Origin: Marinobacter sp. SS13-12 | Lineage (GTDB): Bacteria > Pseudomonadota > Gammaproteobacteria > Pseudomonadales > Oleiphilaceae | Direction: 5' to 3' | Assembly (NCBI RefSeq): GCF_030227115.1 | Contig: NZ_JASSUA010000001.1 | Coordinates: forward strand, 2,170,001 to 2,234,000 | Length of the DNA stretch: 64,000 nucleotides | Notes under the pieces: generated by a model | What the model saw: the letters and a program-made list of their open reading frames with translations, nothing else | The model's database searches: none | What the model was told of the DNA's origin: nothing | Shown here: one piece after another, positions 53,270 through 62,604 of the stretch | Layout of the letters: every line of letters begins with the position of its first letter | Numbering within the stretch: the stretch's first letter is position 1 | Made by a program: the position numbers and the translations under genes

Positions 53270-54568
53270 ATGAAAGTAAAACGGTTTTTTGCCCAGAGCA
53301 TGGCAGAGGCGCTGCGCCAGGTGCGGGACCAGATGGGCCCCGATGCAGTGATTCTGTCCAATCGTCGTGTGGATGGTGGCGTCGAAATTGTGACAGCGCT
53401 GGATTATGACGAAAATATGGCGCGCCAACGGTTGGGAGATGCAGCCCGGGAAGCCACCAATGGATCCCGGCTGGCAGAACTCCAGGCGGAACAGCACCGC
53501 CGCCTGGAGGATGAGCTTGGCCGTTCCCGTGAGCGAATCCGCGAAGTCCGGGAAAAGCGCTCAGGGGCGGGCAGCCGCAATAATGGCTCGGATCAGGGTT
53601 ATGCCAGTCTGGCGGCCGATGCTTTTGGCGGCAGCGAATTAACGGTGGAAGAGCCTGTTAGCGTGAACCCGGGCTATTCCGGTGAGCTGGCCCAGATGCG
53701 CGCTGAAATCAGCTCTCTCAGAGACCTGGTCGGTGCCCGTCGAGCGGCGGCCGAGCCTGAAAAAACGGCAGTGAATGCGGTGCAGCAACGGTTGGCGGAA
53801 CGGCTGCAGGAATTCGGTCTGGGCCAGGAGCTTGCCGGTTCACTGTCCCGTCGCCACCGTGCCGGGCGTCTTGAAGATGGCTGGAAACAGTCGCTGAAAA
53901 TGCTGGCAGCCGGCGTAAAAACCTCCCGGGCCGAGTGGCCCGAGGAGGGTGGCGTCTATGCCCTGGTGGGCCCCACAGGCTCTGGCAAGACCACCACCAT
54001 CGGTAAGCTTGCGGCCCATTATGTACTGCGCCACGGAGCCGATTCCCTGGCATTGGTGACCACGGATCGCTACAGGGTGGCTGCCCACGAGCAACTGTTC
54101 GTGTTCGGGCGCATTCTGAATGTCCCGGTGCGGGTAGTGGATGAGACCCATTCACTGGATGATATTCTCGACGAATTGTCGGACCGCCACCTTGTGCTGA
54201 TCGACACTGCAGGCCTGACCAGTACCGATAAAGGGTACGAGGAGCAACTCACGGAACTGGCCCGCAGTCATCACAATATTCGCACCCATCTGGTGGTTTC
54301 TGCGACCAGTCAGCCACGCATCATGAAATCCGTCTGGCATTGCTATAAGATGGCAAATCTCACAGGGTGTGTGATGACAAAAATTGATGAAGCACTGACC
54401 CTGGGAGAATCGCTGGGATTTGTTATGGAAACGGGATTGCCGGTTGCCTATTACACTGACGGCCAGAAGATCCCTGAAGACCTGCACCACGCCGAACCCA
54501 TTCCGCTGGTGCGGCTGGCCGTGGAGAGGCTGAAAAAACTCCAGCAGCAAGAGGCGGTCGCTGTTTAA
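53270..54568 (+). CDS. flhF: polar flagellar placement GTPase FlhF
   Basis: FlhF is an SRP-type GTPase that puts the flagellum at the cell pole. The 432-aa protein starts with MKVKRFFAQSMAEALRQVRDQMG, a conserved family N-terminus, has a basic and Gln-rich middle (B domain), and the NG domain with GPTGSGKTTT (from 234), DRYRVAAHEQL, DTAGL and TKIDEALTLG. fleN, its negative partner, follows 46 nt later. Confidence 0.96.
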   Translation: MKVKRFFAQSMAEALRQVRDQMGPDAVILSNRRVDGGVEIVTALDYDENMARQRLGDAAREATNGSRLAELQAEQHRRLEDELGRSRERIREVREKRSGAGSRNNGSDQGYASLAADAFGGSELTVEEPVSVNPGYSGELAQMRAEISSLRDLVGARRAAAEPEKTAVNAVQQRLAERLQEFGLGQELAGSLSRRHRAGRLEDGWKQSLKMLAAGVKTSRAEWPEEGGVYALVGPTGSGKTTTIGKLAAHYVLRHGADSLALVTTDRYRVAAHEQLFVFGRILNVPVRVVDETHSLDDILDELSDRHLVLIDTAGLTSTDKGYEEQLTELARSHHNIRTHLVVSATSQPRIMKSVWHCYKMANLTGCVMTKIDEALTLGESLGFVMETGLPVAYYTDGQKIPEDLHHAEPIPLVRLAVERLKKLQQQEAVAV

Positions 54569-54614
54569 TAACAACACAGCCTGTGGTTCAACGTGGCAAG
54601 AGATCAGAATCAGT

Positions 54615-55427
54615 ATGAGCAAACCACATCCGGTACAGGTGATTGCGATTTCCGGCGGGAAGGGGGGCGTTGGCAAGAGTAACGTTGCGGTGAACCTCGG
54701 CATCGCCCTTTCGCAGAAAGGGCGGCGTGTCGTGCTGCTTGATGCCGATCTTGGTCTTGGCAATATTGACGTTTTGCTGGGGATTACCGCCAACCGGAAC
54801 ATCCAGGATGTTATTGCCGGTGACTGCGACCTGCGCGATGTGCTGGTCAGCGGTCCTGGCGGAATCAGGATTGTGCCAGCTTCCTCCGGTACCCAGCGCA
54901 TGACCCAGCTGTCCTCGCTCGAGCACGCCGGGCTGATCAATGCCTTCAGCGAACTGGGCGACCAGATTGACGTTCTGATTGTGGATACCGCGGCCGGTAT
55001 TTCCGATTCTGTGGTCAGCTTCCTGCGAGCCTCCCAGGAGTTGTTGCTGGTCGTATGCGATGAACCCACCTCCATCACCGACGCTTACGCCCTGATCAAA
55101 CTGATGAACCGTGATTACGGCACTAACCGCTTCCGCATTCTGGCAAATCAGGTGCGTAACGAGCAGGAAGGCCGCCATCTGTTTGAAAAACTGACCAGAG
55201 TGACCGAGCGGTTTCTGGATGTAGCACTACAATATGTGGGTATAGTGCCTTACGACGAGGCCGTAAAAAAGGCGGTTCAACGCCAGCGCGCTGTGCTTGA
55301 TGCCTATCCCCGTGCCAAGGCATCGCTTGCCATCAAGAGCCTGGCGGATAAAGTCGACAACTGGCCATTACCACAATCGCCCCGGGGGCATCTGGAATTT
55401 TTTGTGGAGCGGCTCGTCGAAGTCTGA
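54615..55427 (+). CDS. fleN: flagellar number regulator FleN (FlhG)
   Basis: FleN is a MinD/ParA-type ATPase that limits flagellar number and inhibits FleQ. The 270-aa protein has the deviant Walker A KGGVGKS (16-22), DADLGLGNID, and the IVDTAAGISDSVVSFL switch. A C-terminal amphipathic helix (LEFFVERLVEV) could contact the membrane. Its neighbours flhF, fliA and cheY are the usual polar-flagellum neighbours. Confidence 0.96.
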   Translation: MSKPHPVQVIAISGGKGGVGKSNVAVNLGIALSQKGRRVVLLDADLGLGNIDVLLGITANRNIQDVIAGDCDLRDVLVSGPGGIRIVPASSGTQRMTQLSSLEHAGLINAFSELGDQIDVLIVDTAAGISDSVVSFLRASQELLLVVCDEPTSITDAYALIKLMNRDYGTNRFRILANQVRNEQEGRHLFEKLTRVTERFLDVALQYVGIVPYDEAVKKAVQRQRAVLDAYPRAKASLAIKSLADKVDNWPLPQSPRGHLEFFVERLVEV

Positions 55428-55456
55428 TTTTGATCCTTCACTGAAAAGCCGGATAC

Positions 55457-56188
55457 ATGACATTGGCGAAAGAACTTGGAATCTACCACCGGACCGGCAC
55501 GCAGGGGCCCTCACAGCTTGTTGAGGAGCAGGCGCCGCTGGTCAAGAAAATCGCACTTCACCTGATGGCCCGGTTGCCGGCTTCGGTCCAGCTTGAGGAC
55601 CTTATGCAGGCTGGTATGATCGGTTTGCTGGAAGCGGCCCAACGTTACAGCTCCACCAAGGGGGCTACCTTTGAAACCTATGCAGGCATCCGGATCCGCG
55701 GTGCCATGGTGGATGAGATCCGTAAGGGGGACTGGGTTCCCCGCTCCGTGCACAGAAACTCCCGCCGTATTGCCAAAGCTATCAAGGCCGTCGAGGACCG
55801 CTTGGGTCGTGAAGCCCTGGACTGGGAAGTCGCCGAGGAACTCGGCCAGAGCCTTGATGAATACCACTCCTCACTGAGCGATGCCAACAGTGGCCGACTT
55901 TTTAGCCTCGATGAGCTCAATGAATCCGGCGACCTGCCGATAAACGAAGCAGAGACCAGTGATAACCCACTGGAAGGCCTGACATCGGACAACTTCCGGA
56001 AGAACCTGGCCGCGGCCATTGGCGATCTGCCAGAGCGCGAGAAACTGGTGCTTGGTCTGTACTACCAGGAAGAACTGAACCTCAAGGAAATTGGCGCAGT
56101 TCTGGGTGTCAGCGAAAGCCGGGTGAGCCAGATCCACAGCCAGGCGGCACTTCGATTGCGGGGTCGGCTCTCCGACTGGAAGCAGTGA
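55457..56188 (+). CDS. fliA: flagellar sigma factor FliA (sigma-28)
   Basis: FliA directs RNA polymerase to late flagellar and chemotaxis genes and is held by FlgM. The 243-aa protein has sigma region 2 (APLVKKIALHLMARLPASVQLEDLMQAGMIGLLEA, then GATFETYAGIRIRGAMVDEIRK) and region 4 with KLVLGLYYQEELNLKEIGAVLGVSESRVSQIHSQAA. No ribosome site is obvious, so translation may be coupled to fleN. A sigma-28 site that it would recognise lies upstream of parC in this window. Confidence 0.97.
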   Translation: MTLAKELGIYHRTGTQGPSQLVEEQAPLVKKIALHLMARLPASVQLEDLMQAGMIGLLEAAQRYSSTKGATFETYAGIRIRGAMVDEIRKGDWVPRSVHRNSRRIAKAIKAVEDRLGREALDWEVAEELGQSLDEYHSSLSDANSGRLFSLDELNESGDLPINEAETSDNPLEGLTSDNFRKNLAAAIGDLPEREKLVLGLYYQEELNLKEIGAVLGVSESRVSQIHSQAALRLRGRLSDWKQ

Positions 56189-56367
56189 GCTCTGCCCGGT
56201 CACAGTCGTGGTGCAGCGTTGCAAAGCATTCTTTACTGTAGCCTTTTGGTAACCGGTGCTTTACAACCGGGCCAAAGGCAACACAATAAGCGGTAAATCT
56301 GCCGGCTTGCTGGACTGAGAGCCGGAAGCCAAAAACGAATTCCGGGCGTTTTATACTGGAGGTCCCA

Positions 56368-56751
56368 TTGGACAAAAACATGAAAATCCTGATCGTGGAT
56401 GATTTCTCCACCATGCGACGGATCATCAAGAACCTGCTTCGCGATCTTGGCTTTACCAACACCGATGAAGCGGATGATGGCAATACCGCACTGCCCATGC
56501 TCCGCAGTGGAAAATACGATTTTCTGGTTACCGACTGGAACATGCCGGGCATGTCCGGGCTGGACCTGCTCAAGGAAGTCAGGGCTGATGAGAACCTCAA
56601 GACCCTGCCGGTGCTCATGGTAACGGCCGAAGCCAAGCGGGATCAGATTGTGGCGGCGGCGCAGGCCGGGGTGAATGGCTACGTGGTCAAGCCGTTCACT
56701 GCAGCGGTCCTCAAGGAGAAGATTGAGAAGATCTTCGAGCGAATCCAGTAA
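56368..56751 (+). CDS. cheY: chemotaxis response regulator CheY
   Basis: CheY-P binds FliM to change rotation. The 127-aa single receiver has Asp11-Asp12, the acceptor Asp56 in VTDWNMPG, Thr in MVTAEA and Lys in [11 protein letters not shown] at 56368 is taken as start because GGAGG lies 5 nt before it; the ATG at 56380 would be 17 nt from that site. cheZ follows 21 nt later. Confidence 0.95.
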   Translation: MDKNMKILIVDDFSTMRRIIKNLLRDLGFTNTDEADDGNTALPMLRSGKYDFLVTDWNMPGMSGLDLLKEVRADENLKTLPVLMVTAEAKRDQIVAAAQAGVNGYVVKPFTAAVLKEKIEKIFERIQ

Positions 56752-56772
56752 TCAGAGGTCGGACGGGCTCCC

Positions 56773-57561
56773 ATGAGCGAAAATGACAAGAACCACCAGG
56801 GCCTCGACCCGGAGATTACGGAAAAGCTCCGTAGCCAGGCCGCTGAACTGGCTGAACAGGTCAATGCCGGAGAGTATGCCCGGGCCATGACCCTGATCAA
56901 TGAGCTCAGCGAGGTAAGGGATCAGAGTCTGTACCGCGAGGTTGGCCGGCTGACCCGCAGCCTCCATGAGGCAATTCGCAACTTTCATGTCGATCCGCGT
57001 AATGATGAACAGTCCGAAGCGCTGTCAAAAATGACCGACGCGTCGGACCGCCTGGAATACGTGGTCCAGATGACGGGAAAGGCGGCTAACCGCACCATGG
57101 ACCTGGTGGAAGAAGCCATGCCCCGGGCCAGCGCCATTCGTGATGAAGCGGCAGAGTTGAGGGACGAGTGGCAGAGGCTGCGCCGCCGTGAGATGGCGCC
57201 GGCAGAATTCCGCGAACTCTATGCCCGGATAGATACCTTTTTTGTCAGCCTCAATACCGATGCCGGCGCCATGTACGAGAACCTGTCGGAAATACTGCTG
57301 GCCCAGGATTTTCAGGACCTGACCGGCCAGGTCATCCAGAAGGTCACCACACTGGTCAAAGAGGTGGAGGAACATCTGCTGAGCCTGGTGGTGATGGCCA
57401 GCCATGTGGACCAGATGACCGGCACCGTGCACGAACTGGATGAGAAGGAAAAAGTATCGGCGGAGCAGGGTGTGGGGCCGCAGATAAAAGCCGAAGAGCG
57501 CGAAGATGTTGTATCGGGCCAGGACGATGTTGATGATCTTCTGTCCAGTCTTGGTTTCTGA
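56773..57561 (+). CDS. cheZ: CheY phosphatase CheZ
   Basis: CheZ removes phosphate from CheY. The 262-aa helical protein forms a long hairpin; the catalytic Gln lies in LAQDFQDLTGQVIQKV, and the last residues (DDVDDLLSSLGF) form the C-terminal helix that docks on CheY. It lies between cheY and cheA, as in Pseudomonas group I chemotaxis clusters. Confidence 0.95.
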   Translation: MSENDKNHQGLDPEITEKLRSQAAELAEQVNAGEYARAMTLINELSEVRDQSLYREVGRLTRSLHEAIRNFHVDPRNDEQSEALSKMTDASDRLEYVVQMTGKAANRTMDLVEEAMPRASAIRDEAAELRDEWQRLRRREMAPAEFRELYARIDTFFVSLNTDAGAMYENLSEILLAQDFQDLTGQVIQKVTTLVKEVEEHLLSLVVMASHVDQMTGTVHELDEKEKVSAEQGVGPQIKAEEREDVVSGQDDVDDLLSSLGF

Positions 57562-57578
57562 GTAAAAGAGGGTAACCC

Positions 57579-59699
57579 ATGGCGTTTGATGCCGATGAAG
57601 AGATCCTGCAGGACTTCCTTGTTGAAGCAGGCGAGATACTCGAAAAGCTGTCAGAGCAGCTTGTCGACCTTGAGCAACATCCGGATGACAGTGATCTGCT
57701 CAACGCCATTTTCCGTGGTTTTCATACGGTAAAAGGCGGTGCCGGCTTCCTTCAGTTGGATGCCCTGGTCCGCTGCTGCCATTCCGCGGAGAACGTGTTT
57801 GATATCCTGCGCAATCACAAGCGCAAGGTGGACTCTGAGCTGATGGACGTGGTGCTGGAAGTGCTGGACCATGTCAACGCCATGTTCGAACAGGTTCGTC
57901 ACCATGAAGAACTGACGCCCGCTCCCGACGAACTGATTGCCGCCCTGGATGCGCTGGCGAAACCTGCGGGAGCAGCAGCCCCGGCAGCAAGCGCAGCGGC
58001 AGAGCCGGCAGAACCAGCGACGGAAGCAGGCTCAAGCGACGATAACGGTGATATCACCGACGACGAATTCGAACAACTGCTGGATGCCCTTGAAGACGAG
58101 AAAAACAGCGCCCCGGCCACATCCGGGGGAGGCAGCCCGTCTGCCGGCGGTGATGACGAAATCTCCGATGATGAATTTGAAGCACTGCTGGATCAGCTCC
58201 ATGGCAAGGGCCAGTTCGCCGGCCCGCCAGAAACGGGTAAAGCTGATGATCAAGAGCCGGAGAAGCCTGAAGATGCCGGCAATAATGACGGTGAGGATCT
58301 GATTTCCGACGACGAGTTCGAGAAGCTGCTGGACGATCTGCACGGTAAGGGGGGTAGCCCCACGGCAGAAACTTCGGGCGCCGCTGAAGCCCCTGCCGAC
58401 AAAAAACCGGCAGCCAGACCAGCCAGCACAAAGCCTGACAAATCGTCCGATAATTCTGACAAGCCGCAGGCAGAAGGCAAGGCCGGTGCCACGTCAGCCG
58501 CGCCCGCGATGCCATCCCGGGAGGCAAATGCTCCGGTCGCCGAGACCTCGGTACGGGTCGATACCAAGCGCCTTGATGACATCATGAACATGGTGGGTGA
58601 GCTGGTGCTGGTGCGTAACCGCCTGCAGCGCCTGGGTGCGCAGAGCGAAGACGAGCACATGCACAAGGCTGTCTCCAATCTGGATGTGGTCACCACGGAC
58701 CTTCAGTCTGCCGTGATGGCAACGCGAATGCAGCCCATCAAGAAAGTGTTTGGTCGCTTCCCGCGGGTGGTTCGTGATCTGGCGCGGAGTCTCAAGAAGG
58801 AAATCAATCTTGAGATGCACGGCGAAGACACCGACCTGGACAAGAATCTCGTGGAGGCACTGTCCGATCCTCTGGTCCACCTGGTGCGCAACTCGGTTGA
58901 CCATGGCATTGAAGCCCCCGATGTCCGTGAAAAAGCCGGGAAACCTCGGCAGGGTAAAGTAACTCTCTCCGCTGAGCAGGAGGGTGACCATATCCTGTTG
59001 TTTATCGAAGACGATGGCGCCGGTATGGACCCGGACGTGTTGCGGCGCAAAGCCGTTGAAAAGGGCATCTATGAAAAGGATGCTGCAGACCGGCTGACAA
59101 ACGCAGAGTGCTACAACCTGATTTTTGCCGCCGGTTTTTCCACCAAGGACCAGATCTCCGATGTCTCCGGGCGTGGCGTTGGCATGGACGTGGTCAAGAC
59201 CAAGATCGGGCAGCTCAACGGTCAGCTGAGTGTCGAATCCGAGCTGGGCAAAGGCTCGCGCATCGTCATCAAGGTACCGCTGACGCTGGCCATCATGCCC
59301 ACCCTGATGATCATGCTCGGGGACCAGTCCTTCGCCTTGCCCCTGGTGAACGTGGTGGAGATTTTCCACCTGGATCTGAGCAAAAAGAACATCGTTGACG
59401 GCCGTGAATGTATTGTGGTCCGCGACAAGGTCTTCCCGTTGTTCCACATCAAGCGGTGGCTGGTGAAAGGCGCGGCGGGAGAGCCGGAGCCGGAGAACGC
59501 CCACGTGGTGATTGTCGCCATGGGCACCCGCCGCGTTGGCTTTGTGGTGGACCAGCTTGTTGGCCAGGAAGAGGTGGTAATCAAGCCTCTTGGCCGGGCC
59601 CTGCAGGGAACACCGGGTATGGCGGGTGCAACCATCACCGGTGACGGCCGTATTGCACTCATAATTGACGTTCCAAGCCTGCTGCAGAACTACGGCTGA
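57579..59699 (+). CDS. cheA: chemotaxis histidine kinase CheA
   Basis: CheA passes receptor signals to CheY and CheB. The 706-aa protein has an Hpt domain with His49 in FHTVKGGAGF, a long acidic linker (about 130-325), a dimerisation region (VDTKRLDDIMNMVGELVLVRNRL), an ATPase domain (LVHLVRNSVDHGIE, DDGAGMD, GRGVGMDVV) and a C-terminal CheW-like domain. No separate P2 fold is obvious. Instead the linker holds three copies of a DDEFExLLDxL motif (158-172, 194-211, 241-258) that may dock CheY/CheB; this is inference. cheB follows 49 nt later. Confidence 0.96.
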   Translation: MAFDADEEILQDFLVEAGEILEKLSEQLVDLEQHPDDSDLLNAIFRGFHTVKGGAGFLQLDALVRCCHSAENVFDILRNHKRKVDSELMDVVLEVLDHVNAMFEQVRHHEELTPAPDELIAALDALAKPAGAAAPAASAAAEPAEPATEAGSSDDNGDITDDEFEQLLDALEDEKNSAPATSGGGSPSAGGDDEISDDEFEALLDQLHGKGQFAGPPETGKADDQEPEKPEDAGNNDGEDLISDDEFEKLLDDLHGKGGSPTAETSGAAEAPADKKPAARPASTKPDKSSDNSDKPQAEGKAGATSAAPAMPSREANAPVAETSVRVDTKRLDDIMNMVGELVLVRNRLQRLGAQSEDEHMHKAVSNLDVVTTDLQSAVMATRMQPIKKVFGRFPRVVRDLARSLKKEINLEMHGEDTDLDKNLVEALSDPLVHLVRNSVDHGIEAPDVREKAGKPRQGKVTLSAEQEGDHILLFIEDDGAGMDPDVLRRKAVEKGIYEKDAADRLTNAECYNLIFAAGFSTKDQISDVSGRGVGMDVVKTKIGQLNGQLSVESELGKGSRIVIKVPLTLAIMPTLMIMLGDQSFALPLVNVVEIFHLDLSKKNIVDGRECIVVRDKVFPLFHIKRWLVKGAAGEPEPENAHVVIVAMGTRRVGFVVDQLVGQEEVVIKPLGRALQGTPGMAGATITGDGRIALIIDVPSLLQNYG

Positions 59700-59748
59700 C
59701 CGTTTTTAGGCCGCCGTTTTGCAGCAGACCCGGATTTAGGAGAAATGG

Positions 59749-60891
59749 ATGACGGTTTCTGTCCTGGTCGTTGATGATTCAGGGTTCTTCCGCAAACGAC
59801 TGACGGAAATCCTGACCGCGTCCGGTCAGATCAAGGTAGTAGGCGCCGCTACAAACGGCCGCGAGGGCGTAGAGCTTGCTGCAAAGCTGCGCCCCGACGT
59901 TATCACCATGGACTACGAAATGCCGGTGATGGACGGAATCTCTGCGGTGCGGGAAATCATGAAGCAACACCCCACGCCGGTGCTGATGTTTTCGTCGCTG
60001 ACCTACGAGGGCGCGCGGGTTACCCTGGATGCGCTGGAAGCCGGCGCTGTGGATTTTCTGCCCAAGAATTTCGAGGAAATTGCCAGAGACTCCAGCCAGC
60101 TGCAGAAGATACTGATCGATCGCATAATGGATGTGGCAGGCAGTCGGCCGGGGGCAAAATCCGCTCCGTCGCCTGCTGCCCCCCCGGTGTCGCGTCCTGC
60201 TGCAAAAGAACGCGCAGCACCTGTCAGTTCCCGTCCTGAGCGTGGTCGTGAAGCCCCACGGCCGGCACCGGAGCCGCAAACGCCCGCCCGGAACTCCTCC
60301 AGCCGCCGCGGATCCGCCAAGCATTACAGTGTGGTGGCCATTGGCACCTCGACCGGTGGCCCGGTTGCGCTTCAGCGTGTGCTGACAGCACTGCCGGCAG
60401 GCTTTCCGGCGCCGCTGGTACTGATCCAGCACATGCCCGCAAGTTTCACCCCCGCCTTCGCTGAACGGTTGAATAAGCTCTGTCAGATTGAGGTTCGCCA
60501 GGCTGTCGATGGCGACATGCTGAAACCGGGGCTGGCTCTGCTGGCGCCTGGTGGCAAGCAGATGATGATCGAAAACCGTGGTGGTCAGGGCCGGATACGT
60601 ATCCTTCCCGGTGATGACCGTCTTAATTACAAGCCCTGTGTGGACGTCACCTTTGGTTCGCTGGCGCGTAGCTTCCCGGGCAAGACGCTGGGGGTGATTC
60701 TTACCGGCATGGGAGCGGATGGCAAGGAAGGCTGCCGGCTGATGAAGCAGAGCGGCTCCGATATCTGGTCGCAGGATGAGAAAACGTCGGTGATTTATGG
60801 CATGCCCATGGCGGTAGCCAGGGCCGGCCTGACGGACGAGGTCCTCGCCCTCGAGGACGTCGGCCCCCGCCTGGTTGAAGGGGTGAGCTGA
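59749..60891 (+). CDS. cheB: chemotaxis methylesterase CheB
   Basis: CheB demethylates receptors when its receiver is phosphorylated. The 380-aa protein has the receiver with Asp55 in ITMDYEMPV, a Pro/Ala/Arg-rich linker (about 137-190), and the esterase domain with Ser in GTSTGGP, His in IQHMP and Asp in GMGADGKEG. Its stop overlaps motC by one base. No cheR is in the window. Confidence 0.96.
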   Translation: MTVSVLVVDDSGFFRKRLTEILTASGQIKVVGAATNGREGVELAAKLRPDVITMDYEMPVMDGISAVREIMKQHPTPVLMFSSLTYEGARVTLDALEAGAVDFLPKNFEEIARDSSQLQKILIDRIMDVAGSRPGAKSAPSPAAPPVSRPAAKERAAPVSSRPERGREAPRPAPEPQTPARNSSSRRGSAKHYSVVAIGTSTGGPVALQRVLTALPAGFPAPLVLIQHMPASFTPAFAERLNKLCQIEVRQAVDGDMLKPGLALLAPGGKQMMIENRGGQGRIRILPGDDRLNYKPCVDVTFGSLARSFPGKTLGVILTGMGADGKEGCRLMKQSGSDIWSQDEKTSVIYGMPMAVARAGLTDEVLALEDVGPRLVEGVS

Positions 60892-61628
60892 TGGATATTC
60901 TCAGCCTGTTGGGGGTTATTCTTGCGTTTGTGGCCATCCTTGGTGGAAACCTGCTGGAAGGCGGCGCAATCAGTTCCCTGTTCAACGGCCCGGCGGCGTT
61001 GATTGTTATCGGCGGAACAGTCGCAGCGACGATCCTCCAGACCTCCTGGCCGCTGCTGAAGCGGGCCTGTTCCCAGGCGCGGTGGGTGTTCTTTCCGCCC
61101 TATGTCAGCCTGGAAGACGGCATTGGCAAGGTCATTGACTGGAGCGTGAAAGCCCGCAAACAGGGGCTTTTGGGGCTGGAAGGACTGGCGGAGAAAGAAT
61201 CCGAGCGTTTTGCCCGCAAGGGGCTGCAACTGCTGGTGGATGGTGCCGAAACCGAAACCATCCGCAGCATCATGGAAGTGGATCTGGAATCCCGGGAACA
61301 ACGGGACCTGGAGTCCGCGCGGGTATTTGAGGCCATGGGGGGCTATTCCCCGACCATCGGCATCATTGGCGCGGTGATGGGGCTGATCCAGGTGATGACC
61401 AACCTGGAGGACCCCCAGTCACTCGGTAGCGGTATTGCGACGGCTTTCGTCGCCACCATCTACGGTGTGGCACTGGCCAACCTGTTTTTCTTCCCGGTTG
61501 CCAACAAATTGCGGGGCATCCTGCGGGAACGCACCCGTTATGAAGACATGATGATCGACGGCATCATAGCCATTGCCGAAGGTGAGAACCCCAAGTCCAT
61601 CGAACTGCGGCTGCGGGGCTTCCTGTGA
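60891..61628 (+). CDS. motC: flagellar stator protein MotC (MotA family)
   Basis: MotC is the MotA-like stator ring subunit of the second Pseudomonas-type stator pair. The 245-aa protein has four hydrophobic helices, with ALIVIGGTVAATI in the second, a cytoplasmic domain of charged residues, and the Pro/Thr motif YSPTIGIIGAVMGLIQVM and VATIYGVALANLFFFP at the end. It overlaps motD by 4 nt. Confidence 0.95.
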   Translation: MDILSLLGVILAFVAILGGNLLEGGAISSLFNGPAALIVIGGTVAATILQTSWPLLKRACSQARWVFFPPYVSLEDGIGKVIDWSVKARKQGLLGLEGLAEKESERFARKGLQLLVDGAETETIRSIMEVDLESREQRDLESARVFEAMGGYSPTIGIIGAVMGLIQVMTNLEDPQSLGSGIATAFVATIYGVALANLFFFPVANKLRGILRERTRYEDMMIDGIIAIAEGENPKSIELRLRGFL

Positions 61629-62407
61629 GACGTCGCAGGCGCCAGGACGATGATCTTCACAACAAGGAACGTTGGCTGATTTCCTACGCCGACTTCATTA
61701 CCCTGCTGTTCGCATTCTTCGTGGTGATGTATTCCGTGTCCTCGGTGAACGAGGGCAAGTACAAGGTACTGTCGGAAACCCTGACCGGTGTCTTCAACGC
61801 GCCCCAGCGCTCCTTCCAGCCCATTGAAGTGGGTGACCAGCCACGCCGCTCAACGCCTCAGGCGGCCGAAGATGTGATTGATCCCCCGGTCACTGAAGCC
61901 CCGCAGAATCCCTCGATGAGCGAGCAGGGGCGTACCGAGGCACTTCGTGCCATGGCCGACCAGCTTGCCCTGGAATTTGATGAGCTGATAAACCAGGGCG
62001 TGGTGACGCTCGAAACCAGTGATGATTGGCTGGAACTGAGCTTACGTAACAGTCTGCTGTTTGGCAGCGGTGATGCAGAACCCCATTACGACGCTTTTGA
62101 GATGGTGGAAAAAATTGCCGGCGTGCTGCGAAACCGCGACAACGCCATCCGGGTGGAAGGCTTTACCGACAATCTCCCGATACGAACCAATGCCTTCCCT
62201 TCAAACTGGGAGCTTTCGGCTGCCAGGGCAGCTGCCATCGTACGCATGCTGTCGATGGAGGGGGTGGAATCCGAACGGCTGGCGGCCGTGGGCTACGGTG
62301 AATATCAGCCCGTGGCCCGCAACGACACCGAAGAGGGAAGGCGGCGCAATCGCCGCGTGGTATTGCTGGTTTCCCGGGACGCCAGTATCCGCGGTGCCAT
62401 GCGATAA
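61625..62407 (+). CDS. motD: flagellar stator protein MotD (MotB family)
   Basis: MotD is the MotB-like stator subunit that anchors to peptidoglycan. The 260-aa protein begins with a strongly basic cytoplasmic tail (MRRRRRQ), one membrane helix (about 19-38) with the proton-carrying Asp in ISYADFITLLFAFF, a plug and linker region, and an OmpA-like domain with VEGFTDNLPI and ARAAAIVRMLSMEGV. It starts with GTG in the GTGA overlap with motC. Confidence 0.95.
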   Translation: MRRRRRQDDDLHNKERWLISYADFITLLFAFFVVMYSVSSVNEGKYKVLSETLTGVFNAPQRSFQPIEVGDQPRRSTPQAAEDVIDPPVTEAPQNPSMSEQGRTEALRAMADQLALEFDELINQGVVTLETSDDWLELSLRNSLLFGSGDAEPHYDAFEMVEKIAGVLRNRDNAIRVEGFTDNLPIRTNAFPSNWELSAARAAAIVRMLSMEGVESERLAAVGYGEYQPVARNDTEEGRRRNRRVVLLVSRDASIRGAMR

Positions 62408-62526
62408 GCACTTTGCACTCAGCCACTTGCCGGTTGTTGACGGAAGGTCCCTATAGGCAAGTTGGCATAATATCTGTATTAACTCCGCTACATCTTTAAT
62501 GCCGGCAAACCCTTGCCGAATTGTTT

Positions 62527-62553
62527 TCAAGTTGAGCGGATGACGGCCGATAA
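62527..62553 (+). promoter_or_regulatory. sigma-28 (FliA) promoter of parC-parP
   Basis: A -35 half TCAAGTTG (62527-62534), an 11-nt spacer and a perfect -10 half GCCGATAA (62546-62553) match the FliA consensus. It is 51 nt before the parC start, after a gap of 119 nt from motD. Confidence 0.85.
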
Positions 62554-62604
62554 CTCCTTACGGTTTCCGGCGTTTCCGGGCCTGATATTTCTGGAGAGTG
62601 CAGC

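Noticed and set aside
55937..55945. GCCGATAA inside fliA as a sigma-28 promoter
   Set aside because: The -10 half is present but no matching -35 lies at 11-nt spacing, and it is within coding sequence.
56208..56225. sigma-54-like site before cheY
   Set aside because: TGGTGCAGCGTTGC has one base too few between the GG and GC elements.
58494..59504. 336-aa minus-strand ORF opposite cheA
   Set aside because: Antisense to the CheA catalytic core, His/Gln-rich composition typical of shadow frames.
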